Assembly: GCA_964610985.1 (NCBI GenBank)
Contig: CAZSZJ010000011.1
Coordinates: forward strand, 1 to 44,248
Length of the DNA stretch: 44,248 nucleotides
Reading direction: 5' to 3'
DNA from: JARIHD01 sp964610985
Lineage (GTDB): Bacteria; Patescibacteriota; Saccharimonadia; Saccharimonadales; UBA4665
Shown here: piece after piece, positions 15,376-24,470 of the stretch
How the letters are laid out: each line of letters starts with the position of its first letter
Position numbering within the stretch: position 1 is the first letter of the stretch
The notes under the pieces: generated by a model
Seen by the model: only the letters and a program-made list of their open reading frames with translations
What the model was told of the DNA's origin: nothing
Database searches by the model: none
Program-made: the position numbers and the translations under genes

Positions 15376-16314
15376 ATGTCATTTGCAGAAACGGTAACCG
15401 TCGCGCTTGTTGCGTGCGACGAGGCTAATAATATTGCCCGAACACTTGCCAGCGTCAACGCTCAAGAAGGCGACGAGCGATATCATTTTCGTGTGACCGT
15501 GGCCGCCAATGGTTGCAAAGACGATACCGCCGAGCGAGCAACGGCAGCCATAGAAAGTTTTGAACCCCGCCCAGACATCTCTTATCGCGTCAAAAAGATA
15601 TCGACGCCAGGTAAGAATAACGCGATTAATGAGGTATTCGCCGATAGTCCGTCGAGGCTTGGCATGTACGGTGACTGTGACGCCGTGTTTTCGTCTAACT
15701 GTTTTGGGCAGATCGTCAAAACCCTGGAGCAGCCAGAAGTATGGGCCTCCGGTCCGGTTTCGCGGCAGATTATTCATCCCAAACTAGTTGGAACTGAGCT
15801 CGGCAACATACTGCGTGCAAAGCAGTTGGAAATCGAGTGCAGTGGCAATGTGCCCGCTCCGGTGGGGCGTTTAATTGGCTTCCGACGCGAGCTTCTGGAC
15901 GACGAAAAAATACCCCTGAATGCTTTGGCCGACGAACGTTTCATTACGCTCACTGCCATAAGGCGGCATGGTCGCCCGGCCGTCAAAACCATTCAGGAAG
16001 CTTCGGTTTTTGCCAATGCCGCCCAGACCGTGGAAGATTTTCGGCAAACCGGCGACCGCATCGCAACCGTCAGAAAGATGTTTGTCGCAGCTTATCCAGA
16101 GCTAGGCGCTCTCTTGCATGAACTCACCTTGGAGACTTCGCGCAGGGCACCGCCCGAGGAAGAAGTAAGGCGACAAGTTACCTCGAGACTCATCGAAGAA
16201 GGCATTGATCCGGCCTGCCTGGATGAGTGGCATCGCCTAAGAGCCGCAGCCAAGCCACGCCCAGAGCTGATTCGCAGCGACGGCACATGGCAGCCAACCC
16301 TTTCAACCAAATAG
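15376..16314 (+). CDS. Glycosyltransferase family 2-like protein
   Basis: This GT-A fold protein is 312 aa. VTVALVACDEANNIARTLASV (7-27 region) is the nucleotide-binding start of GT2 enzymes, NGCKDDTAE follows, and the metal-binding DxD is Asp100-Cys-Asp102 in MYGDCDAVF. STPGKNNAIN (77-86) is the usual GKxxAxN segment. A DER motif (ADERFITLTAI, near residue 182) corresponds to the acceptor-side ED/DE region. The C-terminal third is helical and not membrane-spanning, so it is not a typical membrane synthase. TATAAT at 15367-15372 is only 3 bases from the ATG. The acceptor is unknown. Confidence 0.78.
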   Translation: MSFAETVTVALVACDEANNIARTLASVNAQEGDERYHFRVTVAANGCKDDTAERATAAIESFEPRPDISYRVKKISTPGKNNAINEVFADSPSRLGMYGDCDAVFSSNCFGQIVKTLEQPEVWASGPVSRQIIHPKLVGTELGNILRAKQLEIECSGNVPAPVGRLIGFRRELLDDEKIPLNALADERFITLTAIRRHGRPAVKTIQEASVFANAAQTVEDFRQTGDRIATVRKMFVAAYPELGALLHELTLETSRRAPPEEEVRRQVTSRLIEEGIDPACLDEWHRLRAAAKPRPELIRSDGTWQPTLSTK

Positions 16315-16364
16315 TTTTTCAATTTTTCAATAGTACATAACCTAAAATAGGATGTTTATTAATT

Positions 16365-17177
16365 ATGGCTACGCCGATCGCTGAACGAACCTCACGACAA
16401 GAAATCGAACCAACAGAACAGGAGCAGCCAAAGACCTCCACACTTGGCAGAGTTATGGCGATTGCACGAAATGCCACGCGCCAGGTGGTAAAGATCTGCA
16501 CGGGTGAAGAATACAAAAAAGGCCGCCGACTAACTGCCACTTATACCGCAGGCTCAGTATTAAGTGTTTTGGCTATTATGAACGCTGGCCAGGGGCGGTC
16601 CTGGTTTGAGTCCAACAACTCAATTGAAGAGCAGACCATATCGGATGCTGCGTACCGGGCGACCGGCACACGCCTAAACGTACACTGTGGCTTAGAGTCC
16701 CCTTTGTCGATTTTAAAGCCCGTACTGAATATGGATGCCGAGGAAGGGCTAGAAACACGAGGAATAATCGTACCTAATATACTTAACCTCAGCGAAGCGA
16801 GCTGCAAGGATCTTATGGACATGAATCGTACGGGTGAAATTGAGTCTGATCGTTTGCCAAATACCCAACGCACGCTTCGGTTGATAACGAGGGCTAGCGT
16901 TATAGATGGCGACATTCTTAACGCAGAAACCCCGGGTGAAATAAACTGCGTCGCTACCCAATATCATATCCGCGTAGCGGAAGAGCAGGGACTCACCCAC
17001 AGTTCGGCATTTAACCTACAGATGGCCGAAGTTGCTGGCTATGATGCGCGGCCGTCCGAGGCATTTCAAGATTATGCCATTCCCCCAATGTGCACACTCA
17101 CCGGTTCGCTTGATGCAAACGTTCAAGGAGGGGTGCTTCCTCAAATCGGCACCGTCCGCCAAAAACCTCCACGATAA
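16365..17177 (+). CDS. Orphan membrane-anchored protein, 270 aa
   Basis: The protein is of unknown function. A polar N-terminus (1-58, TSRQEIEPTEQEQPKTS) is followed by one weak hydrophobic segment near 60-72 (AGSVLSVLAIMNAG). The remaining 190 residues contain four cysteines (in VHCGLE, ASCKDL, INCVATQ and PMCTLT) and probably lie outside the membrane if the segment is a real anchor. Paired cysteines on an exported domain would fit disulfides. Its stop overlaps the start of the next gene by one base (TAATG), indicating co-translation with it. Confidence 0.65.
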   Translation: MATPIAERTSRQEIEPTEQEQPKTSTLGRVMAIARNATRQVVKICTGEEYKKGRRLTATYTAGSVLSVLAIMNAGQGRSWFESNNSIEEQTISDAAYRATGTRLNVHCGLESPLSILKPVLNMDAEEGLETRGIIVPNILNLSEASCKDLMDMNRTGEIESDRLPNTQRTLRLITRASVIDGDILNAETPGEINCVATQYHIRVAEEQGLTHSSAFNLQMAEVAGYDARPSEAFQDYAIPPMCTLTGSLDANVQGGVLPQIGTVRQKPPR

Positions 17178-18223
17178 TGAGCCAGTTAAATAATCCCGAG
17201 CAAGGCCCGAAGACCTTTGATAATCACGTACTAGACAGCCTGCCGGAGCTTTTATCTGATCCCGGAATTAATCTGCCTGAGATGGTTCGAACCGACGAAC
17301 GCTTACAGCACACCGATGTTACGCCACCCCAAAAACCGCCAAAGAATATAGATAGCTATTCGTTTGTACCTCTTACCCGTCTGGAGGGTGTTACGGAAAC
17401 TTTTTTGCAGGGCAATGATTATAGCCTGGATCCTGACATTCAGACGCATTTCGAAGGCTGCCCCGATTCCCGTCCGCTTTTAGATGGACCTGCCGCCATA
17501 GGTATTGTCGCGAAACGCGGGGACAAGTCACATCTTGCCGCCGTTGCTGGAATCAAAACGGAACCCGACGGCACAATCGAAATCGTTCAGTTGCAAGGCG
17601 TAATCAAACCATCATCCGGCGTCGGTCCACAGTTAGGAGGGTTTCGCTGGCAGGAAACGCTCGTAAAAGCCTGGGAAAAGGTAGCTCAGAGAGCAGGCGC
17701 GACCGCCTTGCAATTAACCGGTTCCGACGAATTTATCGAGGACTGGATGAAGGAAGAAGCAGCTCAAGGAAGTGAATACATGGAGCGAGTCATCGCCTCT
17801 TACAAACGCCATTACGATAAAACGGCACAAAATCTTGGCATGCGGCCAAGCAGGTCCAAAGCAGGCAAAACCATAAGCCATATATTCATCCAACCCGATG
17901 TGCTAGATACAAGTATTACCGGAAGTGAGCGCTCCATTGGCGGCGTCAGACGCGAAGTTCGTCGTGGCATAAATATGTTTGATGCCGGACGGCACAGCGT
18001 AAGGTCCGCACTATTGAATGCCCGGCGACTTTTGAGCGACGCATTATATGAGTTAGAATCCACTCCGGATGAGGATCCAGAGTATTACTGGAGCAAAGTA
18101 TCAAGATCCCTACACGATAATGCAGTTGCAAAATATAAGCAAGCAATACAAAAAATAGACGAGCAGGTCATTGCAGTCCATCAGGCCGCAGAGATCGCGA
18201 GGCGTTATGAAAGTACACTTTAA
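17177..18223 (+). CDS. Orphan soluble protein, 348 aa
   Basis: I do not recognise this protein. It begins MSQLNNPEQGPKTFDNHVLD with a Pro-rich stretch (TPPQKPPKN). A central alpha/beta region (about 85-220; AIGIVAKRGDKSHLAAVAGI, then GFRWQETLVKAWEKVAQRAGATALQLTG) could be an N-acetyltransferase-like or similar small fold, but no diagnostic motif is present. The C-terminal 90 residues are a long, charged helical region with possible coiled coil (YKQAIQKIDEQVIAVHQAAEIARRY). It is translationally coupled to the preceding membrane-anchored gene, so the two products may act together. Confidence 0.65.
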   Translation: MSQLNNPEQGPKTFDNHVLDSLPELLSDPGINLPEMVRTDERLQHTDVTPPQKPPKNIDSYSFVPLTRLEGVTETFLQGNDYSLDPDIQTHFEGCPDSRPLLDGPAAIGIVAKRGDKSHLAAVAGIKTEPDGTIEIVQLQGVIKPSSGVGPQLGGFRWQETLVKAWEKVAQRAGATALQLTGSDEFIEDWMKEEAAQGSEYMERVIASYKRHYDKTAQNLGMRPSRSKAGKTISHIFIQPDVLDTSITGSERSIGGVRREVRRGINMFDAGRHSVRSALLNARRLLSDALYELESTPDEDPEYYWSKVSRSLHDNAVAKYKQAIQKIDEQVIAVHQAAEIARRYESTL

Positions 18224-18267
18224 CTAGAGAATCTACAGGCATGATTGCGCGAACCAAAGGTGGCATT

Positions 18268-18825
18268 TTAGTTATTCAGACAATACACTGCATTGGAGCG
18301 CTCAAGGCGCGTCCACACCACGAACCGTTTGACATTGGTGTCGTCGTCGCCAACGCCCGTGATTGGATAACTCGGCGGATCTTCACTGGTAGCCGGATCA
18401 GTGTTGCACTTATGGCTGGACTGAATTGAGATTTCGTCGTATGGCCCAATATATGAATGCGGCGATGTACTACGGTCGTGATAACAGAGGTCAAATGCAC
18501 CGCCACTCACCAATACACACTGCTTGGCTCCAACGAAACTCGGAGAGCATGTGCCCATTCCGGGGACACGTTCCGCCAAATATCCGGTTATGAAGCCACA
18601 GAACTGCCAAGGTGAATCCGGGTAGGCGTTGGAGTTATTGTGCGCGTACTCTTCGAGCTGACTGCTTACAAAACCGACCATGCCTTTACGATCCGTGTTG
18701 CGTTGATTGGTTCTAAGCGTTGGAACGACCATCAAGATAACAACAAGGAGGAAACCGATAATAGCAAGTGCAATAAGGACTTCGATAATGGAAAAACCCT
18801 TAGCATTCGGACGATGCATAACCAT
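18268..18825 (-). CDS. Type IV pilin-like protein (prepilin)
   Basis: This 185-residue protein has a textbook class III signal. A short basic leader ends in Gly10, followed by FSIIEVLIALAIIGFLLVV, with Phe11 as the N-methylation site and Glu15 (position +5) for assembly. The globular part contains four or more cysteines and is hydrophilic. It is predicted to be processed by a prepilin peptidase and assembled in a type IV pilus or pseudopilus. No other pilus gene is in the window. A -10 box TATTAT (18840-18835) ends 10 bases before the ATG, with no ribosome binding site. It is divergent from the gene at 18969. Confidence 0.88.
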   Translation of the reverse strand: MVMHRPNAKGFSIIEVLIALAIIGFLLVVILMVVPTLRTNQRNTDRKGMVGFVSSQLEEYAHNNSNAYPDSPWQFCGFITGYLAERVPGMGTCSPSFVGAKQCVLVSGGAFDLCYHDRSTSPHSYIGPYDEISIQSSHKCNTDPATSEDPPSYPITGVGDDDTNVKRFVVWTRLERSNAVYCLNN

Positions 18826-18906
18826 TATGACTTTATAATACAGTGGTTTGCGGTCGGACGCTACCGCGAATTCATCAGATAAATCAAAGAATAGTAAAAT
18901 ACTATA

Positions 18907-18935
18907 TTGGCCCCAATCCGTCTACTTGTTAGTAT
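18907..18935 (+). promoter_or_regulatory. Promoter of the membrane-anchored Pro/Gln-rich gene
   Basis: TTGGCC (18907-18912) and TAGTAT (18930-18935) are separated by exactly 17 bases. The start would be near 18942, leaving a leader of about 27 bases that includes a strong AAGGAGAG ribosome binding site. Confidence 0.55.
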
Positions 18936-18968
18936 AGAAGGGATGTTTTTCAAAAAAAAGGAGAGATC

Positions 18969-19604
18969 ATGAATCCAGACCAACCAACCAACAATCAACA
19001 ATTCCCTCAACAAAACACGCCACCCGCACCTACCGGAGTTTCCGACCAAGGTCAATTTACTCCCAACCCTTCGCAGCCGCCACAGAACAAAAAGACCGGT
19101 CTTATGGTTGGCATTGTCGTGGCCGTGCTCGTTGTTATAGGCGTTGTGGCCTTCGCCCTGATGGGCTCCAATAAAAAGGACAGCAGCAAGACCACCAACA
19201 ACACTAGCAACAGCTCAACTAACCCGGCCGCAACCCCAGATAATCTCAAAAAATTTGACGTAACCGACAAAACTACTGGTCTTATGTTCTCAGTTTCTTT
19301 CTTCAAAGATGGCCGAGTCGAAGAAAAGAATGGTCGAACCTACTTGAATGCAGGGGAAACCGGCTCGTTGCAAAGTGTTTACCTTGGCGCCGCTACTAGT
19401 GACAAGATCGACTGCGAAGGAAATCCGTCTACCACGATGACCTTAGCCGGCGAACCTACCACTGTTTGCTACAGGTCAGACAATACGCAATACGCAGGCT
19501 ACACCAAATCAAAGAGCGGAACGGTAAGGGTAAACCTGGCCGGTCAAAAAGCTATTAGCATCGATGACGCTAAAGCCATTATGGCAAGCGTCAAGTTTAA
19601 CTAA
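18969..19604 (+). CDS. Membrane-anchored protein with disordered Pro/Gln-rich N-terminus
   Basis: This 211-residue protein has an N-terminal low-complexity cytosolic segment (1-45, rich in Asn, Gln and Pro) and one transmembrane helix (46-66, MVGIVVAVLVVIGVVAFAL). A Ser/Thr/Asn linker follows (70-92), then an external domain of about 115 residues with two cysteines (KIDCEGN and TVCYRS) that could form a disulfide. Proteins of this plan are common in Saccharibacteria, but I know no assigned function. AAGGAG lies 7 bases before the ATG. It is monocistronic, closed by the terminator at 19622-19659. Confidence 0.75.
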   Translation: MNPDQPTNNQQFPQQNTPPAPTGVSDQGQFTPNPSQPPQNKKTGLMVGIVVAVLVVIGVVAFALMGSNKKDSSKTTNNTSNSSTNPAATPDNLKKFDVTDKTTGLMFSVSFFKDGRVEEKNGRTYLNAGETGSLQSVYLGAATSDKIDCEGNPSTTMTLAGEPTTVCYRSDNTQYAGYTKSKSGTVRVNLAGQKAISIDDAKAIMASVKFN

Positions 19605-19621
19605 GCCAAGCAAAAGTTACA

Positions 19622-19659
19622 AATATAAAAGACCGCAATTCCATGCGGTCTTTTATATT
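19622..19659. terminator. Strong bidirectional terminator
   Basis: A perfect 16-bp stem pairs 19622-19637 with 19644-19659 around the loop attcca. The G/C core GACCGCA/TGCGGTC is flanked by AAAA on the left and TTTT on the right. It ends the gene at 18969-19604. Confidence 0.93.
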
Positions 19660-19694
19660 GCTATTTTGCACATCATTTGTCATATTTATTTTTT

Positions 19695-20993
19695 ATGCCT
19701 GAAACTACACCTACAGAAAACACACCAGATATCACCCCTGACTACGTCATCAACGATTTTCTGAACGGGGCAGGCAATCATGAGATTAAACTCTTGGTTG
19801 GTAGCTTACTTTTGACAGACTCTCGGCAGTCGCATACGGCAGCTTCTATCGCCGCCCATTTTAATGCCCATCTGGAACGCACCGTGCACCTGACACCGAC
19901 CGAGATCAACGGTTTCTGCAAAGGTAGCCTAGCTTTAATCGGCAGAATTGCTACAGCCGCACAGCCAGAAGGGTGGCAAGCACAGCCGGACTATCTGGCA
20001 GAAAAGACAGCACTAGCAGGTGTTCTGGGCGATTTTAGCTTGCGGTGGCCTACCGTATCTCTTCAGCCCATCTTGGGTACGAGTGTTAGCCGGGGCACCA
20101 TTCGCTCGCCTGAAACGCGGTACAATATTTATGACGCTATAGAAGAGGCCGGAGATGAAAGGCCCTTATCGATACCTGACCTGCTGAACCAATTCAATCC
20201 TGATCATCACCGCTCCTTAAAAGTCCAACTCACAACCCTGCACAATCTGAACATCATAGACAAGCAAAGCAACCGTAAAGGCGTCGACCCCATGGTGCAG
20301 GTACGCCACACCGAATACACTCATAGCGTCCCTTTGGATAAAGCGATCCCCGAAACCCGGGCACTCTATACCGCCTTAGCAAAGCTTGAAGCCGGAGCCA
20401 CTCTGTCGGTTAATCAGCTTGCCGACCTTGCCAAGGCCGTTGATGAATCGATCGACACCGCCAAGCTAACCACCCAGTTAAAGTACGGCCTAAACGGAAG
20501 AAGCTACCCCGGACTGCTACAGGTAGATGCTAAACGCCTAAAAAATGACGGACAATCCTTGCTTTTGCTAAACGAATCGGTCGCCGAGCCAATCGTCGCT
20601 CTTGTACAAGGCGTACGAACCGTAAAAAATGGCGAAAACCTTGATACGCTTGCTGACGTCGCCAAAGAAATCGCCAACGAACCAGAGCTTATCCGTCTGC
20701 TCGTCGAAAAAGGCCGGGCGTTTTCTCCCTACTCAGGCAGGTCGCATGGACATGTCGTTAGAAAGCATTTATGCAACCTTTTGGACGAGCATGGCGCATT
20801 AACAGTAGAGCAAGCAAGGACATTCCTCGGCGAACGCCAAGGCCGCACATTCAGTAAGCAATATGTAAGCGATTTACTAAGGGATTTGGTCGAAAAGGGA
20901 CAGCTAACGACAACTCGCTCCAAGCAGAATCCTCACTCGAACGTAACAAGCCTGGTGTATCGGCCGACAACAGCACGAAATTCCCAGGAATAG
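19695..20993 (+). CDS. Orphan protein with repeated helix-turn-helix-like segments, 432 aa
   Basis: Function is unknown. The protein is largely helical, with several segments reading like winged-helix modules: RYNIYDAIEEAGDERPLSI followed by SLKVQLTTLHNLNII, LYTALAKLEAGATLSVNQL, and a C-terminal KHLCNLLDEHGALTVEQA followed by YVSDLLRDLVEKGQL. The last one looks most like a wHTH with its wing (TTTRSKQNPHSN). A multi-wHTH DNA-binding protein is my best guess, without family identification. I chose ATG 19695; an in-frame TTG at 19677 adds only MSYLFF. No clear ribosome binding site is present. Confidence 0.68.
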   Translation: MPETTPTENTPDITPDYVINDFLNGAGNHEIKLLVGSLLLTDSRQSHTAASIAAHFNAHLERTVHLTPTEINGFCKGSLALIGRIATAAQPEGWQAQPDYLAEKTALAGVLGDFSLRWPTVSLQPILGTSVSRGTIRSPETRYNIYDAIEEAGDERPLSIPDLLNQFNPDHHRSLKVQLTTLHNLNIIDKQSNRKGVDPMVQVRHTEYTHSVPLDKAIPETRALYTALAKLEAGATLSVNQLADLAKAVDESIDTAKLTTQLKYGLNGRSYPGLLQVDAKRLKNDGQSLLLLNESVAEPIVALVQGVRTVKNGENLDTLADVAKEIANEPELIRLLVEKGRAFSPYSGRSHGHVVRKHLCNLLDEHGALTVEQARTFLGERQGRTFSKQYVSDLLRDLVEKGQLTTTRSKQNPHSNVTSLVYRPTTARNSQE

Positions 20994-21015
20994 GATGGCC
21001 GTATCGCGTAGAATT

Positions 21016-21726
21016 CTACCGTGGCCCAGCCTTGGCAGCATCAAGCAAACGAGAACCGCCGCGCTCTGCCCAGCGTTCAAACGTCGGACTCTTATCGGCA
21101 TTTCGTTCGCGCCACATATTGAATGCATCTCGAGAATAAATGACGGGCTGCGTATCGCGCAGGCCTTCGCCTTTTTCGAGCGCGCTCGCCGTACCGGGGC
21201 CGCCATTATAACCAGCGGCGACTAGTTCTACGGTGGCTGTCCATGCTGGGCCTTGCTTGGCAGTGCCAAACTCATCGCGTAAATATGCCAGATACGCTGT
21301 TCCAAATTCTATATTAGTACGAGGATCCATCAGGTCGTATTCTTTGCGGGGCTCTTTAAGGAATTTGGCTGCGATGTCTCCGCCTGTCCGGGGAGTTACT
21401 TGCATAAGACCTTTGGCGCCGGCTTCGCTTTCAGCCTTTGCATACCCGCCGGATTCCATAGTCATAAGGATGGCGATAAGATTGGGGTCAACATTGTACT
21501 TTTTACCCATCTCTTTAATAACACCTTCCCAGCGGCGCACCGAACTCGGAATCCATTTAGCCGTAATACCCTGGGGCTGGTAGGGCAGCGGCGTTTGCTT
21601 GTTTCTAATGTAATCAGCGGTGAACATACCTGCTAAGCTTACCACTACGCCAAAGAGCAACATAATACAATCCCGCCACGTCAAGGAACGTAGGGATAGC
21701 CGTTTTTTGAGCCGTCTAAGATGCAT
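21016..21726 (-). CDS. Membrane-anchored lytic transglycosylase (SLT family)
   Basis: This enzyme cleaves the MurNAc-GlcNAc bond of peptidoglycan. A basic N-terminus and one transmembrane helix (20-38) anchor the protein. The goose-lysozyme-like domain carries the catalytic Glu91 in MTMESGGY, then GAKGLMQVTP (103-112) and AAGYNGGPG (170-178). At 236 aa it is short and has no LysM domain. It overlaps the upstream alpha/beta-hydrolase gene by 11 bases. On the minus strand TATAAT at 21740-21735 ends 9 bases before its ATG, inside the hydrolase coding end, so an internal leaderless promoter is possible. Confidence 0.9.
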   Translation of the reverse strand: MHLRRLKKRLSLRSLTWRDCIMLLFGVVVSLAGMFTADYIRNKQTPLPYQPQGITAKWIPSSVRRWEGVIKEMGKKYNVDPNLIAILMTMESGGYAKAESEAGAKGLMQVTPRTGGDIAAKFLKEPRKEYDLMDPRTNIEFGTAYLAYLRDEFGTAKQGPAWTATVELVAAGYNGGPGTASALEKGEGLRDTQPVIYSRDAFNMWRERNADKSPTFERWAERGGSRLLDAAKAGPR

Positions 21727-22528
21727 AACTATTTATTATATCGTATAACTCGCTGCGAGCCTGTAACCCCGCCGCCGTGCCTGTAATAAGATGGCTATGC
21801 GGCTCGCCGGCATCCAGATAATATTGCACCTCCGTACCTTCGGCGGCAGCGGCTTTATCTACAAAACGCTGACACCCGGGATACACAACATCGGCGGTTC
21901 CACAAAAAACAGCAATCCGTCCCATGCCCTGCAACGAGCCGTTAACGGGACTTACCTGGTGATCTTCAATGGGTAGCGTTCCTCGCCACGCCTCGGCGTC
22001 CCGGCTGAGAAGTTCGGTAGACATACCTGGTGCGTTGATGTTGGCCATTTCTTCTGGCCGCAGAGATAAGTCGAGCCATGGCGATATCAGGACCGTATGG
22101 TCGGGCAAACGTTTTTGCTCGTCACGATTACGTATAAGGGAGGAAGCGGCGATATTACCTCCCGCCGAGTCGCCCATTACTATGGTTGGCCCGTCGTGTT
22201 CGCTTGTGAGCGTATCGAGCAGTTCTGCCATCTTTGGCAAAACGGTAGAGGCAGTTGCGCGGCGCTCTGGCGCGGCAGGACACGCCGCCAAAGGATAGGC
22301 GGGAATAATAATCTCGGCCTGCGTCTTGGCTGCCATATCGTGAATGAAATTCCAATGCGCATCAATCATATGCCACACAAACGCACCGCCATGCACATAC
22401 ACGATGCGCTGCCTAGCCGCATATTCTGCGGGAGCAACACGGAAGACGTTCCATCCTTCCGCACTTTCGCGGGAAGAGACGTCGAGTCCGGCTCCCCACC
22501 TCTCGGGAGGTTTAGTTGGGTTCAGCAT
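21716..22528 (-). CDS. Alpha/beta hydrolase, HSL (esterase/lipase) type
   Basis: This 270-residue hydrolase has the hormone-sensitive-lipase pattern: the oxyanion HGGAF (46-50), nucleophile Ser121 in GDSAGG, Asp213 in GTADVVYPG, and a His in EPHSHL (244 or 246). It probably hydrolyses short-chain esters; the substrate is unknown. There is no signal peptide, so it is cytoplasmic. It is the upstream partner of the lytic transglycosylase, whose start overlaps its end by 11 bases. The ATG at 22528 has no convincing ribosome binding site. Confidence 0.85.
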   Translation of the reverse strand: MLNPTKPPERWGAGLDVSSRESAEGWNVFRVAPAEYAARQRIVYVHGGAFVWHMIDAHWNFIHDMAAKTQAEIIIPAYPLAACPAAPERRATASTVLPKMAELLDTLTSEHDGPTIVMGDSAGGNIAASSLIRNRDEQKRLPDHTVLISPWLDLSLRPEEMANINAPGMSTELLSRDAEAWRGTLPIEDHQVSPVNGSLQGMGRIAVFCGTADVVYPGCQRFVDKAAAAEGTEVQYYLDAGEPHSHLITGTAAGLQARSELYDIINSYAS

Positions 22529-22678
22529 CTTCGGTAAAGCCGGGTCCTTTAAGCATGGAGGGCATTATATCCAAACCCTTATGAAATGCAAGGAGACGCC
22601 TGGTTGAGATTTCGGATTTTTAACTCCGAATTAAGACATATGCAGTATATATAAGCAGTTATAGTAATAGGAGGAAGC

Positions 22679-23710
22679 GTGTACCATCAATCGGGTGAAG
22701 TAATAATGCTGGGATCTATTGACGGACAGGAGTTTTCTGCCGTCAGACAAGGATATGAGTTACGGACAAGCCCAAGAGCTCACGGTGAGATGGTATTTAC
22801 GGCGCTTGGTGAATATGCCATCTGCGAGGAACAGAATGAGGCGGATGCACCATCGAGGCTAGTATCAGGAACGGAGTGGGTGGCCCAAACCAAACCTGAC
22901 GCCGACCCAGAATGTCTCTACCATTGGGAAACTGCCGAACAACTACGAACAAGAGCCGGGGAGGGCTCATTCCTGCCTAGCCATATGGACCTGCTTGATG
23001 CATCACTTTTTCGTGAAGAACGGGTTACGTCCGCAGACACCAAGCTGAAAATCACCAATAAAAAAGAACTGCGTCGCCTGCTCGAAGCGGGCAACATTCC
23101 CCTGAGTAAATGGCCCGGCGCGCGGTTGCACGATTTGTATAACTACACCCAGGCCAATAATCCTGATAGGACGGAGCAGAAAGTCGAAAATATGACCCTG
23201 CATGACGTCCGGGGCGTACTCTGGCTGGCGACAGCTCAGACCATGCTCAATGTATACCACCAGTCCCGTGAGGGCTTTATCTATAAATTGCACGAAACCT
23301 GGAAGACCATCTATGACAGTAAAGGCACTCCGCAAAAACCCGTACGCTCAAAGTTAAATAGCAGCATGGGAGAAACTGGTCACTTGATCGGCGACACTAC
23401 CGAACGGGCGTGGGCTACTGCCCGGCGCTGCCTACTAGAAGAACTCTCCATAGAAGATGATGAGATTATCAAAAGAATCGTCTCTTCGGGTAGTTTGCTG
23501 CGCCACAAGCCAGCTGGCCATCATCAATTCGGACCTATTGCCGCCGAAGACCGTACCCACTATTTTGATGTCGAGCTTGCTGCGGAGCACGTCGAGCCGG
23601 CATACGTTAATAAGGAGTACGATGCCGATGGAAATCTGCGGGCCAGCATAGTCTTAGAATGGAGCAAGCACACAGGAAAGCTTCCTGCCACGCTGCGGCC
23701 GCGGCAATAG
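22679..23710 (+). CDS. N-terminally extended Nudix-like protein, degenerate box (343 aa)
   Basis: This is a tentative Nudix-fold protein. The segment at about 238-258 (GDTTERAWATARRCLLEEL) resembles a Nudix box, but the first Gly is displaced and the key REUxEE glutamate is Cys, so metal-dependent hydrolysis may be lost. Residues 128-345 align by eye with the Nudix protein at 34910-35560, including NVYH versus NIYH and the C-terminal LPATL. About 120 extra N-terminal residues (ELRTSPRAHGEMVFTALGEY) are unassigned. The start is GTG with GGAGG four bases upstream; ATG 22706 is the alternative. The HAD gene follows after 1 base. Confidence 0.6.
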   Translation: MYHQSGEVIMLGSIDGQEFSAVRQGYELRTSPRAHGEMVFTALGEYAICEEQNEADAPSRLVSGTEWVAQTKPDADPECLYHWETAEQLRTRAGEGSFLPSHMDLLDASLFREERVTSADTKLKITNKKELRRLLEAGNIPLSKWPGARLHDLYNYTQANNPDRTEQKVENMTLHDVRGVLWLATAQTMLNVYHQSREGFIYKLHETWKTIYDSKGTPQKPVRSKLNSSMGETGHLIGDTTERAWATARRCLLEELSIEDDEIIKRIVSSGSLLRHKPAGHHQFGPIAAEDRTHYFDVELAAEHVEPAYVNKEYDADGNLRASIVLEWSKHTGKLPATLRPRQ

Positions 23711-23711
23711 C

Positions 23712-24470
23712 ATGTCGGTAGAAGCGGTATTTTTAGACCTGGACGGCGTTGCGATAGACAATAATCAGATCGTGCCCGGAGCAGCGGAGAGCATTGGATA
23801 TGTTAAGGAGCGGGGAATTCCCATTGTGCCGGTCACCGGCCGCGCTTTTGAGCGCAGTTTGTGGCTAACGGAGCCCTTGGGCTTTGATGGGTATGGTGTC
23901 TTTAGCGGCGGAGCAGAGATTTCCAGCTTTGCTGACCGAAAGACCATCTGGGAGAAGCGCATCGACCAGCAAGCGGCATATGAAGTAACCGAACAATTAA
24001 TACCGTATAGTGTGCGGATGAACGTCGGCGCTGGAAACAAGCTTTTAAGCGAAAGTAAGCCTCTGGATAACATAACCGAAGACAGTCTGGGCATCTGGGC
24101 CGAATTCCCCCTAGCATATTTTTCGGAAGTCGAATTGATATTAGGCGCCTTGAACAGTAAGCACGGGCTGCAACACCACTACAACCACGGAACCGTTACA
24201 CCAGACATTGCAGGCATACACATTACCCGCGAAAGAGCCGATAAGTTCCACACAACCCGGCTCCTCATGCGCTGGTTGGGCATTAATGCCCAAAACGCGG
24301 CGGCCTTTGCCGACGGCGATAGCGACATACCGCTCTTTAGAGCGGTAGGCACGGGCATTGCCATGGCAAATGCGTCGGCGGCCCTCAAAGCATGGGCGCA
24401 CTACATAACCGGCGACGTCAGGGAACGGGGATTGCAAAAAGGGATCGAAAAATACGTGCTACAGCGTTAG
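23712..24470 (+). CDS. HAD-superfamily phosphatase, Cof/IIB-like
   Basis: This 252-residue phosphohydrolase has motif I FLDLDGV (Asp9 nucleophile, Asp11), motif II VPVTGR (Thr42), motif III Lys178 and motif IV FADGDSDIPLF (199-209). A cap domain sits between motifs II and III, as in sugar-phosphate and phosphoglycolate phosphatases of the Cof group. Motif IV is GDSDI rather than the usual GDxxND. The substrate is unknown. The start lies 1 base after the Nudix-like gene's stop, so they form an operon. The last 12 bases overlap the convergent ABC-F gene. Confidence 0.85.
   Translation: MSVEAVFLDLDGVAIDNNQIVPGAAESIGYVKERGIPIVPVTGRAFERSLWLTEPLGFDGYGVFSGGAEISSFADRKTIWEKRIDQQAAYEVTEQLIPYSVRMNVGAGNKLLSESKPLDNITEDSLGIWAEFPLAYFSEVELILGALNSKHGLQHHYNHGTVTPDIAGIHITRERADKFHTTRLLMRWLGINAQNAAAFADGDSDIPLFRAVGTGIAMANASAALKAWAHYITGDVRERGLQKGIEKYVLQR

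Noticed and set aside
10541..17310. Shared hexapeptide RLQHTD in the orphan proteins at 10481 and 17177
   Set aside because: The match does not extend beyond six residues and the surrounding sequences differ; treated as chance.
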